From Mucilaginibacter_A sp964251965 (GTDB lineage: Bacteria; Bacteroidota; Bacteroidia; Sphingobacteriales; Sphingobacteriaceae): DNA of 64,000 nt. Made by a program: the position numbers and the translations under genes. The stretch covers positions 682,001-746,000 of the forward strand of contig CAXULQ010000001.1 in NCBI GenBank assembly GCA_964251965.1, read 5' to 3'. Each line of letters starts with the position of its first letter. Positions within the stretch are counted from its first letter, which is position 1. The notes beneath the pieces were generated by a model. The model was not told the DNA's origin and made no database searches. It saw only the letters and a program-made list of their open reading frames with translations. Below, one piece after another: positions 17,275 through 26,228 of this stretch.

Positions 17275-18360
17275 ATGCCAAACCTTAACCCAGATATTTT
17301 TATTCAGATTAGTGAGTTATCTGAGGATGTGTACTTTATTTTTAATACAAATCAAAAAGCTTTTGAATACATCAGTCAAGCTTTTGAAAAAGTTTGGGGC
17401 CAGCCTGCCCAACTGGTATCAAATAGTCCTAACCTGCTCCTTCAAACCATTCATGCCGAAGACCGGCTTTATGTAAAGGAGCGTTACCAAAATGCCATAA
17501 CTTCTACGCAAGCAGGTATATTTGAATTTAGGATTACCTGTCCAGACCAATCCATAAAATATATCCTCCTTAAACTTTATCCACTGTTAAAAAACGGAAC
17601 AACTGGCCTGGTTGCAGGCGTTGCAGAAGATATTTCCGTTACCAAAAACAATATATTTTATGCCGAAATGGTTAACGCCCGCAAAAATTCGATGCTGGAA
17701 ATACTGTCGCATGATTTGAAAGGGCCGATTGGAATGATCAATGTGCTTGCATCATCCCTCCAAAAAAACCTCAAGGACACAGCCAATGCAAGCATGCTGC
17801 GGTCGGTGCAATCAATTCAGAAATTATGTAAGCGTAATATTTCTCTGATCCGCAACCTTGTAAACCAGGAATTTTTAGAATCGACGGAAGTAGAAATCCG
17901 TAAAGAAAGGGCCGATTTGGTTTGGGGCATTAATGATATAATCGAAAATTATAAAAGATCGGCCGATGTTATTTCCAGAACGTTTATTATCAACAGTGCT
18001 ACAGAAAAGCTGTACTTGCAGATGGATAGTTTGAAGTTGATGCAAGTGTTTAACAACCTCATTTCTAACGCTCTTAAGTTTACGCCGGATAACGGAATTA
18101 TCGAATTGGACATTCAGGACAAAGGAACGTCCGCACAAGTTACCGTACGCGATAATGGCATTGGCATTCCCGAAAACCTTCAACCTTATTTGTTTGATAA
18201 ATTTACGCGTGCCCGCCGTACCGGATTACGCGGAGAAGAACCTGTTGGACTGGGTATGTCTATCATTAAAACCATTGTAGAATTGCACGGCGGCAAAATT
18301 TGGTTTGAGAGCAAAGAAAACGTTGGCAGCACTTTTTATATTGAGATACCAAAAGTGTAA
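17275..18360 (+). CDS. PAS-domain sensor histidine kinase
   Basis: 361 residues, no membrane segment, so cytosolic. Residues about 1-125 are a PAS domain (YFIFNTNQKAFEYISQAFEKVWG). The H-box is EILSHDLKGPIGMINVLASSL (phospho-His about 144). The catalytic domain has N-box MQVFNNLISNALKFTPDNG, G1 VRDNGIGIP and G2 EPVGLGMSIIKTIVELHGGKIWFES. No response regulator gene is adjacent (orphan kinase). The last base of the TAA stop is the first of an ATGCTTCTTTTA repeat. Confidence 0.93.
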   Translation: MPNLNPDIFIQISELSEDVYFIFNTNQKAFEYISQAFEKVWGQPAQLVSNSPNLLLQTIHAEDRLYVKERYQNAITSTQAGIFEFRITCPDQSIKYILLKLYPLLKNGTTGLVAGVAEDISVTKNNIFYAEMVNARKNSMLEILSHDLKGPIGMINVLASSLQKNLKDTANASMLRSVQSIQKLCKRNISLIRNLVNQEFLESTEVEIRKERADLVWGINDIIENYKRSADVISRTFIINSATEKLYLQMDSLKLMQVFNNLISNALKFTPDNGIIELDIQDKGTSAQVTVRDNGIGIPENLQPYLFDKFTRARRTGLRGEEPVGLGMSIIKTIVELHGGKIWFESKENVGSTFYIEIPKV

Positions 18361-18415
18361 TGCTTCTTTTATCATCAAAAAACTAATAAAGATTTTGATC
18401 CGCTAAAAGAAGCAT
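18360..18415. terminator. Inverted pair of 12-mer repeats between convergent genes
   Basis: ATGCTTCTTTTA at 18360-18371 and TAAAAGAAGCAT at 18404-18415 form a 12-bp stem with a 32-base loop. It lies exactly between the convergent kinase and UspA genes, ending 5 bp before the UspA stop, as expected of a bidirectional terminator. Confidence 0.7.
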
Positions 18416-18420
18416 CGACT

Positions 18421-19266
18421 TTACTTCAGCAATAAAACCGGCAAAGAAGATTTTATAGTTAAAGCACCGGCAAAACTACTTTGCAGAAAAGACTGGAAAA
18501 AGCTGTACTTTTTAGGCAAAGCAATAATGATTTGCGCTTGGTGTTCGGCAGCAAAATCAACAATCCCCTGGATGTTATCAGCATGTTTGATAAAGAAATA
18601 TTGCGGATGATAATCTTCCAGCATTTCGTATAAAGCAGATTCTTCGGCCAGCATTTTCGCATCATGATTGTTGTGCGAACCTTTTGAATCTACGTTTACA
18701 ACCAACAGTTCTGCATCTAAAGTCCCCCAAAGTTTTTTTAGTTGATACTGCGGGATTACCTCTGTTACTTTCTTAAAATCGCAGGCCAGTACAACTTTTT
18801 TTAAAGGTTCTGCAACAGCTTTCGGCGGAACAACCAAAACCGGAACAGGGCTGATCTTCGAAATGCTGATGATGTTCCGGCCTACTTCCGTATCTTCATT
18901 TGCATTGCTGTTGCTGCACAAAACCAGTAAATCAATGTGGTTTTCTTCCTCCAACTCCAAAATTGCGCGCAATAAAGGCATACGGCTTAAATGCACTTGT
19001 ATTTCAACGCCTTCGTTTACGATTTTTTGCAACTCGGCTTTAATATCGTTCAGTTCTATTATTTTTAAACGGCTGGTTTCTTCAACATCAAACGGCGAAA
19101 GCTGTACAAAGTCTGTAAAAGGCAATACATTTTCAAAAGCGGAAACATAATAAGCATGCAGCAAAATGAGTTTGGTAACACCGGTTTGTTTGCTTAAAGA
19201 AGCGGCGTACCGTGCAGAAGCAACAGAAGAAGCAGAAAAATCTGTGGGGATTAGGTAAGTTTTCAT
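18421..19266 (-). CDS. Universal stress protein, two UspA domains
   Basis: 281 residues with tandem UspA folds. The first (about 1-147) starts MKTYLIPTDFSASSVASARYAASL and ends LLVLCSNSNANEDTEVGRNIISISKISPVPVLVVP; the second (about 150-281) starts KKVVLACDFKKV and ends FFQSFLQSSFAGALTIKSSLPVLLLK. The classic G-2x-G-9x-G(S/T) ATP loop is only partly kept in either half, so nucleotide binding is uncertain. Single gene; the downstream motif pair probably terminates it. Confidence 0.88.
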   Translation of the reverse strand: MKTYLIPTDFSASSVASARYAASLSKQTGVTKLILLHAYYVSAFENVLPFTDFVQLSPFDVEETSRLKIIELNDIKAELQKIVNEGVEIQVHLSRMPLLRAILELEEENHIDLLVLCSNSNANEDTEVGRNIISISKISPVPVLVVPPKAVAEPLKKVVLACDFKKVTEVIPQYQLKKLWGTLDAELLVVNVDSKGSHNNHDAKMLAEESALYEMLEDYHPQYFFIKHADNIQGIVDFAAEHQAQIIIALPKKYSFFQSFLQSSFAGALTIKSSLPVLLLK

Positions 19267-19414
19267 GCCGGATAGAATTAAGTTTATACAAAATTAACGT
19301 TTGCAGTCAACTTTTTATGGTGATAACAAAAGGTGTTGCAACAATAATTTTTGGAACATAAGAAGATAACTTCTGTAGACAAAATTTAAGCACGTTATCA
19401 AACTTAATAAAAAC

Positions 19415-19442
19415 AAAAAACGCGCTGCAAAGGCGCGTTTAA
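19415..19442 (-). terminator. Rho-independent terminator
   Basis: Read on the minus strand: AAACGCGCC-TTTGCA-GCGCGTTTTTTG, a G/C-rich stem and T-run, 80 bp beyond the end of the esterase gene at 19521. A degenerate 12-mer (TAAAGAGAAGCAT) at 19440-19452 and an exact one at 19478-19489 flank the gap. Confidence 0.8.
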
Positions 19443-19520
19443 AGAGAAGCATCCATATTGATTTTTTACAGATAGCTATACTTCTTTTACCGGCTAATTT
19501 TTGTAATCCGAGGGAAACGA

Positions 19521-20348
19521 TTACTTCATTTGTTCCTCGATAAAGGCAATCGCTTTGCTGTAAGTGTCTAAAATTTCGTTTCCGCGCCAGCCATGCCCTT
19601 TACCTGGATAAGTAATATAACGCACCGCAACTTTGGCTTTTACCAAATTTACATTCAAACTATCGCTTTCCCGAATCGGAACAATCGGGTCTGCCGTACC
19701 ATGAAAAATAATAGTGGCAGGGCTTTTTTTGTTTACATGGCTTAATACACTTGCATCCGCGTAAACTTCGGGTATTTTTTCAGGCGTTCCTTTCATTAGC
19801 AGGGCCAGTTCGTGGTGTGCGTTGTAAAGGTCGGCCATATCTGTTGGCCCGAACAAATCAACAACAACTTTAACATCGTGGTCCGGGTCGTGGTTAAAAG
19901 CTTCAACCAAAGCCAATTGTGCGCCTGCACTTTCACCCAAAACAATCAACCGCTTTTTGTTGATGTTGTAATCTTTCGCTTTGTCTTTTATAAAAGCAAC
20001 TGCTTTATCTACGTCATCAATTTGTGCCGGCCATTGGTTGGCGTTGTTTTGGCGGCTGGCCAAGCGATAATTAAGGTTTAAAATGGCATAATCCGGAAAC
20101 TTGCTTTGCAATGGTTTAAGCCAGTGCGTCATATTGTTCTTATCGCCGCCAATCCAACTTCCGCCGTGGATTAAAATGATAGCGGGCGTTTTACTATTGC
20201 TTCCATTAGGTAAATAAATATCCAATTTTTGCTTCGGGTCATTGCCGTACGCAACATCTTTAGTTATTGTGTTTTGTGCCGATGCAAATTGTAAGCTGAT
20301 GATCAAAAAAAAGAGTGCCGTTTTTATACTTTTCATACTTGTTGTCAT
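19521..20348 (-). CDS. Exported alpha/beta hydrolase (esterase)
   Basis: 275 residues from the first Met; the second Met (MKSIKTALFFLIISLQFASAQ, 20336) begins a compact signal peptide and may be the true start. The hydrolase domain shows the oxyanion motif LIHGGSWIGGDK, the nucleophile elbow GESAGAQLA (Ser about 142) and the late His in PGKGHGWRGNE. This is the BD-FAE/hormone-sensitive-lipase type, acting on carboxyl or feruloyl esters in the periplasm. An exact 12-mer at 20347-20358 overlaps the first ATG. Confidence 0.87.
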   Translation of the reverse strand: MTTSMKSIKTALFFLIISLQFASAQNTITKDVAYGNDPKQKLDIYLPNGSNSKTPAIILIHGGSWIGGDKNNMTHWLKPLQSKFPDYAILNLNYRLASRQNNANQWPAQIDDVDKAVAFIKDKAKDYNINKKRLIVLGESAGAQLALVEAFNHDPDHDVKVVVDLFGPTDMADLYNAHHELALLMKGTPEKIPEVYADASVLSHVNKKSPATIIFHGTADPIVPIRESDSLNVNLVKAKVAVRYITYPGKGHGWRGNEILDTYSKAIAFIEEQMK

Positions 20349-20573
20349 ACTTCTTTTACCCTATAAAAAGCGTGCCGCTTCAACCGCCTTATCGTTTTTA
20401 ATTTTATACTTGTAAAAACAGCATCTTCATTCAACTTACATTAACAAAGTATATCTTCAATTTAAATCTACAGCTTTGGTTTTCCTGTAGCTAATTTGTT
20501 TCAGGATTTCAACGAAAAGAATTAGTTTCTTTGGTTTATAATTAGATAACAATCAACCTTAATTTTCACATCA

Positions 20574-21197
20574 ATGACTTCGACCGATATTTTAAACTAT
20601 GCCAAACGAATTAAAACGATGGCACACCTTGGTTTAACTTATGCCAGCAATGAGTACGAAATTGAGCGTTACAAAGAGTTGGAGCAGATTAGCCTGGAAA
20701 TGATGAGCGGTGTTACAGGCGCACCAATGGAAAAGCTATCAATATATTTCGAAAGCAAAAAAGAATACATTACACCAAAAGTTGACATCCGAATCGTGAT
20801 TTTTAACGAACAAAAGAAAATTTTATTGGTGAAGGAAAAGGCAGACGGCAAATGGTCGCTTCCCGGTGGTTGGGCTGATATTGGTTCATCGCCCAAAGAA
20901 ATAGCCGTAAAAGAAGCATTGGAAGAAACAGGCTTCGACGTTAAACCAAAAAAACTGCTTGCCATTTTAGACAAACGCTGCCATCCGCACCCGCCGCAGT
21001 TAGATTATGTTTATAAAATATTTATTCATTGCGAAATTGTTGGAGGCACAACTACTGCTGCGTTTGATATTTTAGACATCGGTTTTTTTGCTCAAGATGC
21101 CATTCCGGAGTTATCTTTAGACCGCGTTCTTCCAACACAAATCAACCTGATGTTTGAATATTTGGACAATCCAAACAAGGAAGCAATTATTGATTAA
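20574..21197 (+). CDS. NUDIX hydrolase with NUDIX_N domain
   Basis: 207 residues. Residues 1-60 are the helical N-terminal domain seen in ADP-ribose pyrophosphatase-like Nudix proteins (ILNYAKRIKTMAHLGLTYASNEYEIERYKEL). The Nudix box at about 101-124 reads GGWADIGSSPKEIAVKEALEETGFD: the metal-binding EE pair is kept, but the first Glu is Ser and the usual Arg is Lys. The HPHPPQLDYVYKIF segment follows. The Lys-Glu-Ala codons lie inside an exact 12-mer repeat (20908-20919). The substrate is probably a nucleoside diphosphate derivative. Confidence 0.9.
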   Translation: MTSTDILNYAKRIKTMAHLGLTYASNEYEIERYKELEQISLEMMSGVTGAPMEKLSIYFESKKEYITPKVDIRIVIFNEQKKILLVKEKADGKWSLPGGWADIGSSPKEIAVKEALEETGFDVKPKKLLAILDKRCHPHPPQLDYVYKIFIHCEIVGGTTTAAFDILDIGFFAQDAIPELSLDRVLPTQINLMFEYLDNPNKEAIID

Positions 21198-21212
21198 TTT
21201 GGCTTTCCGATA

Positions 21213-21224
21213 ATACTTCTTTTA
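21213..21224 (-). repeat. 12-mer repeat, single copy
   Basis: ATACTTCTTTTA followed by CCATACTTTTTTTATA, 16 bp after the Nudix stop and between convergent genes. The T-rich stretch after it could assist termination. Confidence 0.7.
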
Positions 21225-21303
21225 CCATACTTTTTTTATAAGTATTACGGAATAAAACCTAACAACTTTTGTTTTTTTCTTTCTAACTAAAATTTAATCC
21301 GCA

Positions 21304-22047
21304 TTAAATAGTTAACACAATGCTTATATCATTTTCAGGATTGTAGCCTTCAATAATCCAATCATCATAACCAAAAGACTTATCTCCCCGCAGCAAATTT
21401 TTTGTATCGTAAGTATCCAATAAATGGTTAAATAAAGCATTGTAAATAGTGCATTCCTCCTTATCCAAATAACGTACTTGCAAGCCTTTAATAAACATTG
21501 AATTGATGGAAAAAGGTACAAACTTGTAACTTGCAAACTTATCTTCTACCAGCGATTTTAAGTCTTTAAATATGGTTTCAAATTCTTTATAAGGAGATAT
21601 AGTTAAAGCGTTGATAGCGTAAAAATTAGAATCAAATCCGTTGTCATTCTTTTCTGTAATAATGGTTTCGTCAACGCCGTAAATAGTAAAGAAATTACCT
21701 GCCAAACTAACTGCTAAGCTTAACTTTTTTATTCTTGATAATTCATCAACTTTAACTTTTTTAATAATTAAATCACAACTAAAACTTGGAGCCTGGCCAT
21801 AAGTAGTTCCAATAACTTCAACGTTAAATTGTTCGGCTATTTCTTTTTCAAACGAAACCCAAATGCTATTATAGTTATCTCTGTTATGAATATTTGCAAC
21901 TACAATAGCACTAAGCTTTTTTAAACCTGGATAATCAAAATATATCGAACGATCAAAACGCATAATTCCAATTGGATAATATAATTGGATAGCATCATAA
22001 ACCGGCCAAAAATTGTGTTTGCTTGGATTGAATGAAAAGATATTCAT
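21304..22047 (-). CDS. Hypothetical protein
   Basis: 247 residues, no signal peptide or membrane segment, mixed alpha/beta. Features are an N-terminal NIFSFNPSKHNFWPVYDAIQLYYPIG and a C-terminal FGYDDWIIEGYNPENDISIVLTI. The look (cytosolic, aromatic-rich, solitary, low G+C) resembles immunity-type proteins, but no toxin is next to it and I do not assign a function. It ends the minus-strand run that begins with the broken carboxylesterase; the two are 3 bp apart. Confidence 0.6.
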   Translation of the reverse strand: MNIFSFNPSKHNFWPVYDAIQLYYPIGIMRFDRSIYFDYPGLKKLSAIVVANIHNRDNYNSIWVSFEKEIAEQFNVEVIGTTYGQAPSFSCDLIIKKVKVDELSRIKKLSLAVSLAGNFFTIYGVDETIITEKNDNGFDSNFYAINALTISPYKEFETIFKDLKSLVEDKFASYKFVPFSINSMFIKGLQVRYLDKEECTIYNALFNHLLDTYDTKNLLRGDKSFGYDDWIIEGYNPENDISIVLTI

Positions 22048-22050
22048 TCC

Positions 22051-23688
22051 CTATTTACTATAAACCTGATCCAAAAACAAATACCTTCCGCGATTTTGTT
22101 CTTTTTCCTGCGAAGTTTTAAGCCCAATATTCATAAAAGGAACATTACTGCCGCTGATAGCCGGCCATTGCGGCAGTCCAGAACCATTAGGGTTTGCGTT
22201 TTTAACAAAGTTGGCAAAATATTGCAGCATGGTATCGGATATTTTGTAGTCTTCTGAAGTCCAGGCGTAAACCTTGTTAGTGCCCAAGTTGCCCATAGCA
22301 TATTCAATTTCAAAAGCATGAGGCGCGCCAATTGCAGCTTGTGGTTTGTTAACCGGAGTGGTTGCATTTTTGGTAATCCCTCCAGCCAAACCTGGCGTTG
22401 CGTTTGCAAATTCACTCGTCATCGGTGGTTTTGGTTTGGAGAACATATAACGGTATGTGGGCTTGCCGCTGGTTTTGCTGTGCAGGTCGAGCCATTTCCA
22501 GGTACTGTAAACAATAAAACGGTCGCTGGACAAAGCAGTAGCGGATTGAATTACTTCATCTTCTGTACCGCCAGGATACAATCTCAGAACTTCATCGGCA
22601 CGATCAGCATACAGTTGCTTCAGTTTGTTGGTATAATTCTCCGGCAATGGTGCATCTCCTCCCATTAATGATTGGTAACCTACTTCGGTCGAATTCCATC
22701 CGGCCAGCAGCGGCACACGCGCTTGTTCGCCTGCTGCAAAAATGGCTGCCGGAAGCTTCGGAAAAAAATAACCATCCACCGTAGCAGCAACGCTAAAAGC
22801 ACCTGGCTGAGAAGCGGCATCAAGCAAATCGGCAGCCGATAGGGCACGCAAGGCGGCCAAAGATGCGGCATTGGCTTTTCCGGCAAAAGCAATACCTCTT
22901 TTTTCGCCTTGTTCCAAAGTAACTGGCGTTGCCGTTGGGTTGATCATGGCACCGCTTTCGCCAATGGCACCGGCAATTAAGTTTTTGGATAAAGGAGAAG
23001 CCATCTGCGCAAAAACGGAAATAGAACCCGCCGATTCGCCTGCAATAGTTACCCGTTTTGGGTCTCCGCCAAAAGCTGCAATATTTTGCTGTACCCAGCG
23101 CAAAGCAGCGTTCTGATCCATCAACCCGTAATTTCCGGAAGCATGGTGCGGAGATTCTTTCGTCAGTTCCGGATGCGCGAGGAAACCGAAAACGCCTAAG
23201 CGATAATTTACAGTTAGCGTTACGATGCCTTTTTTAGCCATACTTTCTCCGTCGTACCGTGCTTCAGAACCATCTCCGGCTACAAATCCTCCCCCAAAAA
23301 AATAAACTAAAACCGGCAGTTTTTCTGCGGAGGATTTGGCGGGCGACCAAACATTCAGAAAAAGGCAGTCTTCGCTCATGCCAGAAGAACGAAAATTCAT
23401 ATCGCCAAAAATCTTTTTCTACATGGCATTGGCACCAAAATGGTCAGCTTTGCGAATACCAGTCCAATTTTCTGCCGGTTGCGGTTCCTTCCATCTTAAA
23501 TCGCTAACCGGCGGTTTGGCGAATGGAATACCTTTAAAACTGCGAATGCCCGAAGCTTCGGTTGTTCCTTCTAAAACGCCATTGGCAACTTTAACTTGTA
23601 CAGCATTTCCTGACGATGAATTATTTTGTGCAAAGGATGCAGCAGGAACAAGTTGGGCAACTGCCAATAGTAAATGAATTAGTTTCAT
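22051..23688 (-). pseudogene. Carboxylesterase type B, interrupted by in-frame amber codon
   Basis: Two same-frame pieces, 23419-23688 and 22051-23400, read as one carboxylesterase/lipase of about 546 codons separated by a single TAG at 23419-23421 (context GANAM-stop-KKIFGDMNF). The first part has a signal peptide and the family start VKVANGVLEGTTEASGIRSFKGIPFAKPPV. The second has EDCLFLNVWSP, oxyanion YFFGGGFVAGD, nucleophile GESAGSISV and the late HAFEIEYAMGN. One C-to-T change in CAG would explain the stop. Without the N-terminal piece the product lacks its signal peptide and first strands. A sequencing error is possible. Confidence 0.85.
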
Positions 23689-23791
23689 GATGAATAGGTT
23701 TATGAGTTTTTATGCTTTGATACTGCATTAACGCTATAAATTTATAACAATTTGATGTAATGCAGTTTGACTAACCATTAAAATTAACCGA

Positions 23792-23803
23792 TAAAAGAAG
23801 CAT
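23792..23803 (+). repeat. 12-mer repeat, single copy
   Basis: GATAAAAGAAGCAT between the divergent carboxylesterase remnant and the GH1-RmlD gene. Its complement is followed by CGGTTAATTTTAATG, again with an A/T tract. Confidence 0.75.
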
Positions 23804-23922
23804 GTTATCATAGTCGGCTTTTCCAACTCGTTTTCCCGCTTCGGCTTTTTAAAAAACTAAAAGTGAGTTATCAGGTTGAATAAACAGTGTATCAATTTCA
23901 ACACTTAAAAAAAAGAAAAGAT

Positions 23923-26118
23923 ATGCTTACACAAAAACCAATAGAAATCTGGGGTGGAATTGAAGCCACCATCAACCGCGTAGGAGATAATTATTTAGAC
24001 CAGTCGGAATATTCAGGTCATTACAAGCGCGAAAATGATGTGGATTTAATTGCATCATTAGGTATTAAAATGCTGCGTTATCCGGTGCTTTGGGAAAAAC
24101 ATCAGCCACAAAAAGACATAATTATTGACTGGACTTTTGCCGAGAGAAACCTCCTTCAGTTAAAAGAACTTGATGTAGAACCAATTGCAGGATTGGTACA
24201 CCACGGCAGCGGACCCAAATTTGTAAATTTCTTCGATGGCAGTTTTGAAAAAGGTGTTGCCGATTATGCCGCACTGGTTGCAACCAAATTTCCCTGGCTC
24301 GAATATTATACACCGGTAAACGAACCTTTAACAACGGCCCGGTTTTGCGGTTTGTACGGACATTGGTATCCGCATGAAAGCAGCGAATACTGTTTTTACA
24401 AGATACTTTTAAGTGAATGCAAAGCGGTAATTATGGCGATGAAAGCGATTCGGGAAATTAATCCGGATGCCAAATTGATCCAAACCGAAGACCTGGGGAA
24501 AGTTTACAGCACGCCTTTATTACAATACCAGGCCGACTTTGAAAACGAACGCCGCTGGTTATCTTACGATTTAATTACCGGAAATTTAACGCCGGATAAA
24601 TGGATGTGGGGATTTTTACTGCATGTTGGGATTAAAGAACATGAATTACATTACTTCCTCGAAAATAATTGCCAGCCGCATATTGCAGGCTTTAATTATT
24701 ACATCACTTCCGAACGTTATCTGGACGAAGATTTACAAAGATACCCGGAACATGTACACGGCGGAAACGGCAGGCACCGGTATGCTGATGTTGAAGTAGT
24801 ACGTGTGCCTAACGAACAGGAAACCGGACCGAAAGTATTAATCAGGGAAGCCTGGGAACGGCTGTGTTTGCCAATTGCCATTACCGAATGCCATTTGCAT
24901 TGCGACCGCGAAGAGCAGATGCGCTGGTTTTATGAAATGTGGCAGGAACTAAACCAATTAAAAACAGAAGGTATTGATATCCGTGCACTTACGGCCTGGG
25001 CTATTTTTGGCACTTTCGGCTGGAACAGTTTGGTAACCCAACCGGGAGGAATTTACGAATCCGGGGTTTTTAATTTAAGTTCTGGCAGCCCCCGCCCTAC
25101 TGCTTTGGCAAAATTATTACAGGATCTTTCAAAAAACAACACTTCAAACCACCCTGTTTTAGAAACCAATGGCTGGTGGAAACAGGAAAAGCGGATTGCT
25201 TATCCCGATCATCGAATTTCGGTTAAGAAAATCCAAAGGATTAAACCGCAAACCAGACCTCTATTGATACTTGGAAAATCAGGAATGATGGGTATTGGTT
25301 TCAACAATATTTGTAACGATAGAAATATCCGCAGTTTATGGTTAGATACTTTAGAATTGGATTTAACTGATCCTTTCACCGTTGAAAAACTGATTCAAGA
25401 TTACAATCCTTGGGCAATTATCAACACAGAAGAACATTTGCAAATAGACGAGGCAGAAAGAAATCCGGAGCAATATTTTAAAACGAATTTTACAATTCCA
25501 ACACTTGTAGCGCAAATATGTAAAAAGCACAATATTAAACTACTTACTTTTTCTTCCGGTTTTGTGTTTGACGGAAATAAAAAATCGCCTTATTTAGAAA
25601 GTGATGCTATATCGCCAATCAACAAGTATGGAAAAATCAAAGCAAAAGCAGAAGCAAGTTTGTTGCAAGTTAATCCGCAAACTTTGATTGTCCGCACCGG
25701 GCTTTGCTTTAGTCCCTGGAACCATAACAGTGTTGTTGGTGCGCTGTTGGTAAAGTTAAAAGAAGGGCGAACATTTTACGCGGCGCAAAATCTAATTATT
25801 TCGCTTACTTATATTCCTGATCTGGTTCATCAATGCTTAAATTTATTATTAGATGATGAATGCGGCATTTTCCACGTTACAAATCCCGGTGAAACAAGCT
25901 TGTACAACCTTGGCCGCAAAGTAGCCGAAATGGCCGGGTTTGATCCATATTTGGTAAAAAGCAAAGTTACCTCGCCGTTACAATTTAAAGCTGCATGGCC
26001 ATTAAATACAACGATGCAAAGTGAAAAAGGAATACAATTACCAACATTTGAAAGTGCTTTAAAACATTACTTGGATGTAATCGATCACGCTTATTTGCCG
26101 GAAGAAATTGCAGTTTGA
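23923..26118 (+). CDS. GH1-like glycosidase fused to RmlD-type reductase
   Basis: I start at the ATG at 23923 (MLTQKPIEIWGG); the frame is open from a GTG at 23887. About 731 residues. The first 400 resemble family 1 glycosidases: WGGIEATINRVGDNYLDQ, EYYTPVNEPLTTARFCGLYGHWYPH (acid/base Glu) and PIAITECHLHCDRE (nucleophile Glu in ITE). Residues about 412-730 are an NAD(P)-binding SDR of the dTDP-4-dehydrorhamnose reductase type: LLILGKSGMMG, TFSSGFVFDGNKKSPY and the catalytic pair in PINKYGKIKAKAE. Inference: one protein joins a sugar-cleaving and a nucleotide-sugar-like reductase function. The next gene is convergent. Confidence 0.85.
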   Translation: MLTQKPIEIWGGIEATINRVGDNYLDQSEYSGHYKRENDVDLIASLGIKMLRYPVLWEKHQPQKDIIIDWTFAERNLLQLKELDVEPIAGLVHHGSGPKFVNFFDGSFEKGVADYAALVATKFPWLEYYTPVNEPLTTARFCGLYGHWYPHESSEYCFYKILLSECKAVIMAMKAIREINPDAKLIQTEDLGKVYSTPLLQYQADFENERRWLSYDLITGNLTPDKWMWGFLLHVGIKEHELHYFLENNCQPHIAGFNYYITSERYLDEDLQRYPEHVHGGNGRHRYADVEVVRVPNEQETGPKVLIREAWERLCLPIAITECHLHCDREEQMRWFYEMWQELNQLKTEGIDIRALTAWAIFGTFGWNSLVTQPGGIYESGVFNLSSGSPRPTALAKLLQDLSKNNTSNHPVLETNGWWKQEKRIAYPDHRISVKKIQRIKPQTRPLLILGKSGMMGIGFNNICNDRNIRSLWLDTLELDLTDPFTVEKLIQDYNPWAIINTEEHLQIDEAERNPEQYFKTNFTIPTLVAQICKKHNIKLLTFSSGFVFDGNKKSPYLESDAISPINKYGKIKAKAEASLLQVNPQTLIVRTGLCFSPWNHNSVVGALLVKLKEGRTFYAAQNLIISLTYIPDLVHQCLNLLLDDECGIFHVTNPGETSLYNLGRKVAEMAGFDPYLVKSKVTSPLQFKAAWPLNTTMQSEKGIQLPTFESALKHYLDVIDHAYLPEEIAV

Positions 26119-26152
26119 TTATAAATCCAATTTAAACTATACATTTCAGCGA

Positions 26153-26212
26153 ATACTTCTTTTAGCATTCTTTTTTTTACACTTGCATAAAAACAAGTGC
26201 TAAAAGAAGCAT
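26153..26212. terminator. Inverted pair of 12-mer repeats with inner hairpin, between convergent genes
   Basis: ATACTTCTTTTAGCA at 26153 and TGCTAAAAGAAGCAT ending 26212 form the outer stem. Inside it CACTTG and CAAGTG form a second stem around CATAAAAA. It lies between the convergent GH1-RmlD and TPR genes and probably terminates both. Confidence 0.75.
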
Positions 26213-26228
26213 TAACATTTTAGAAACT

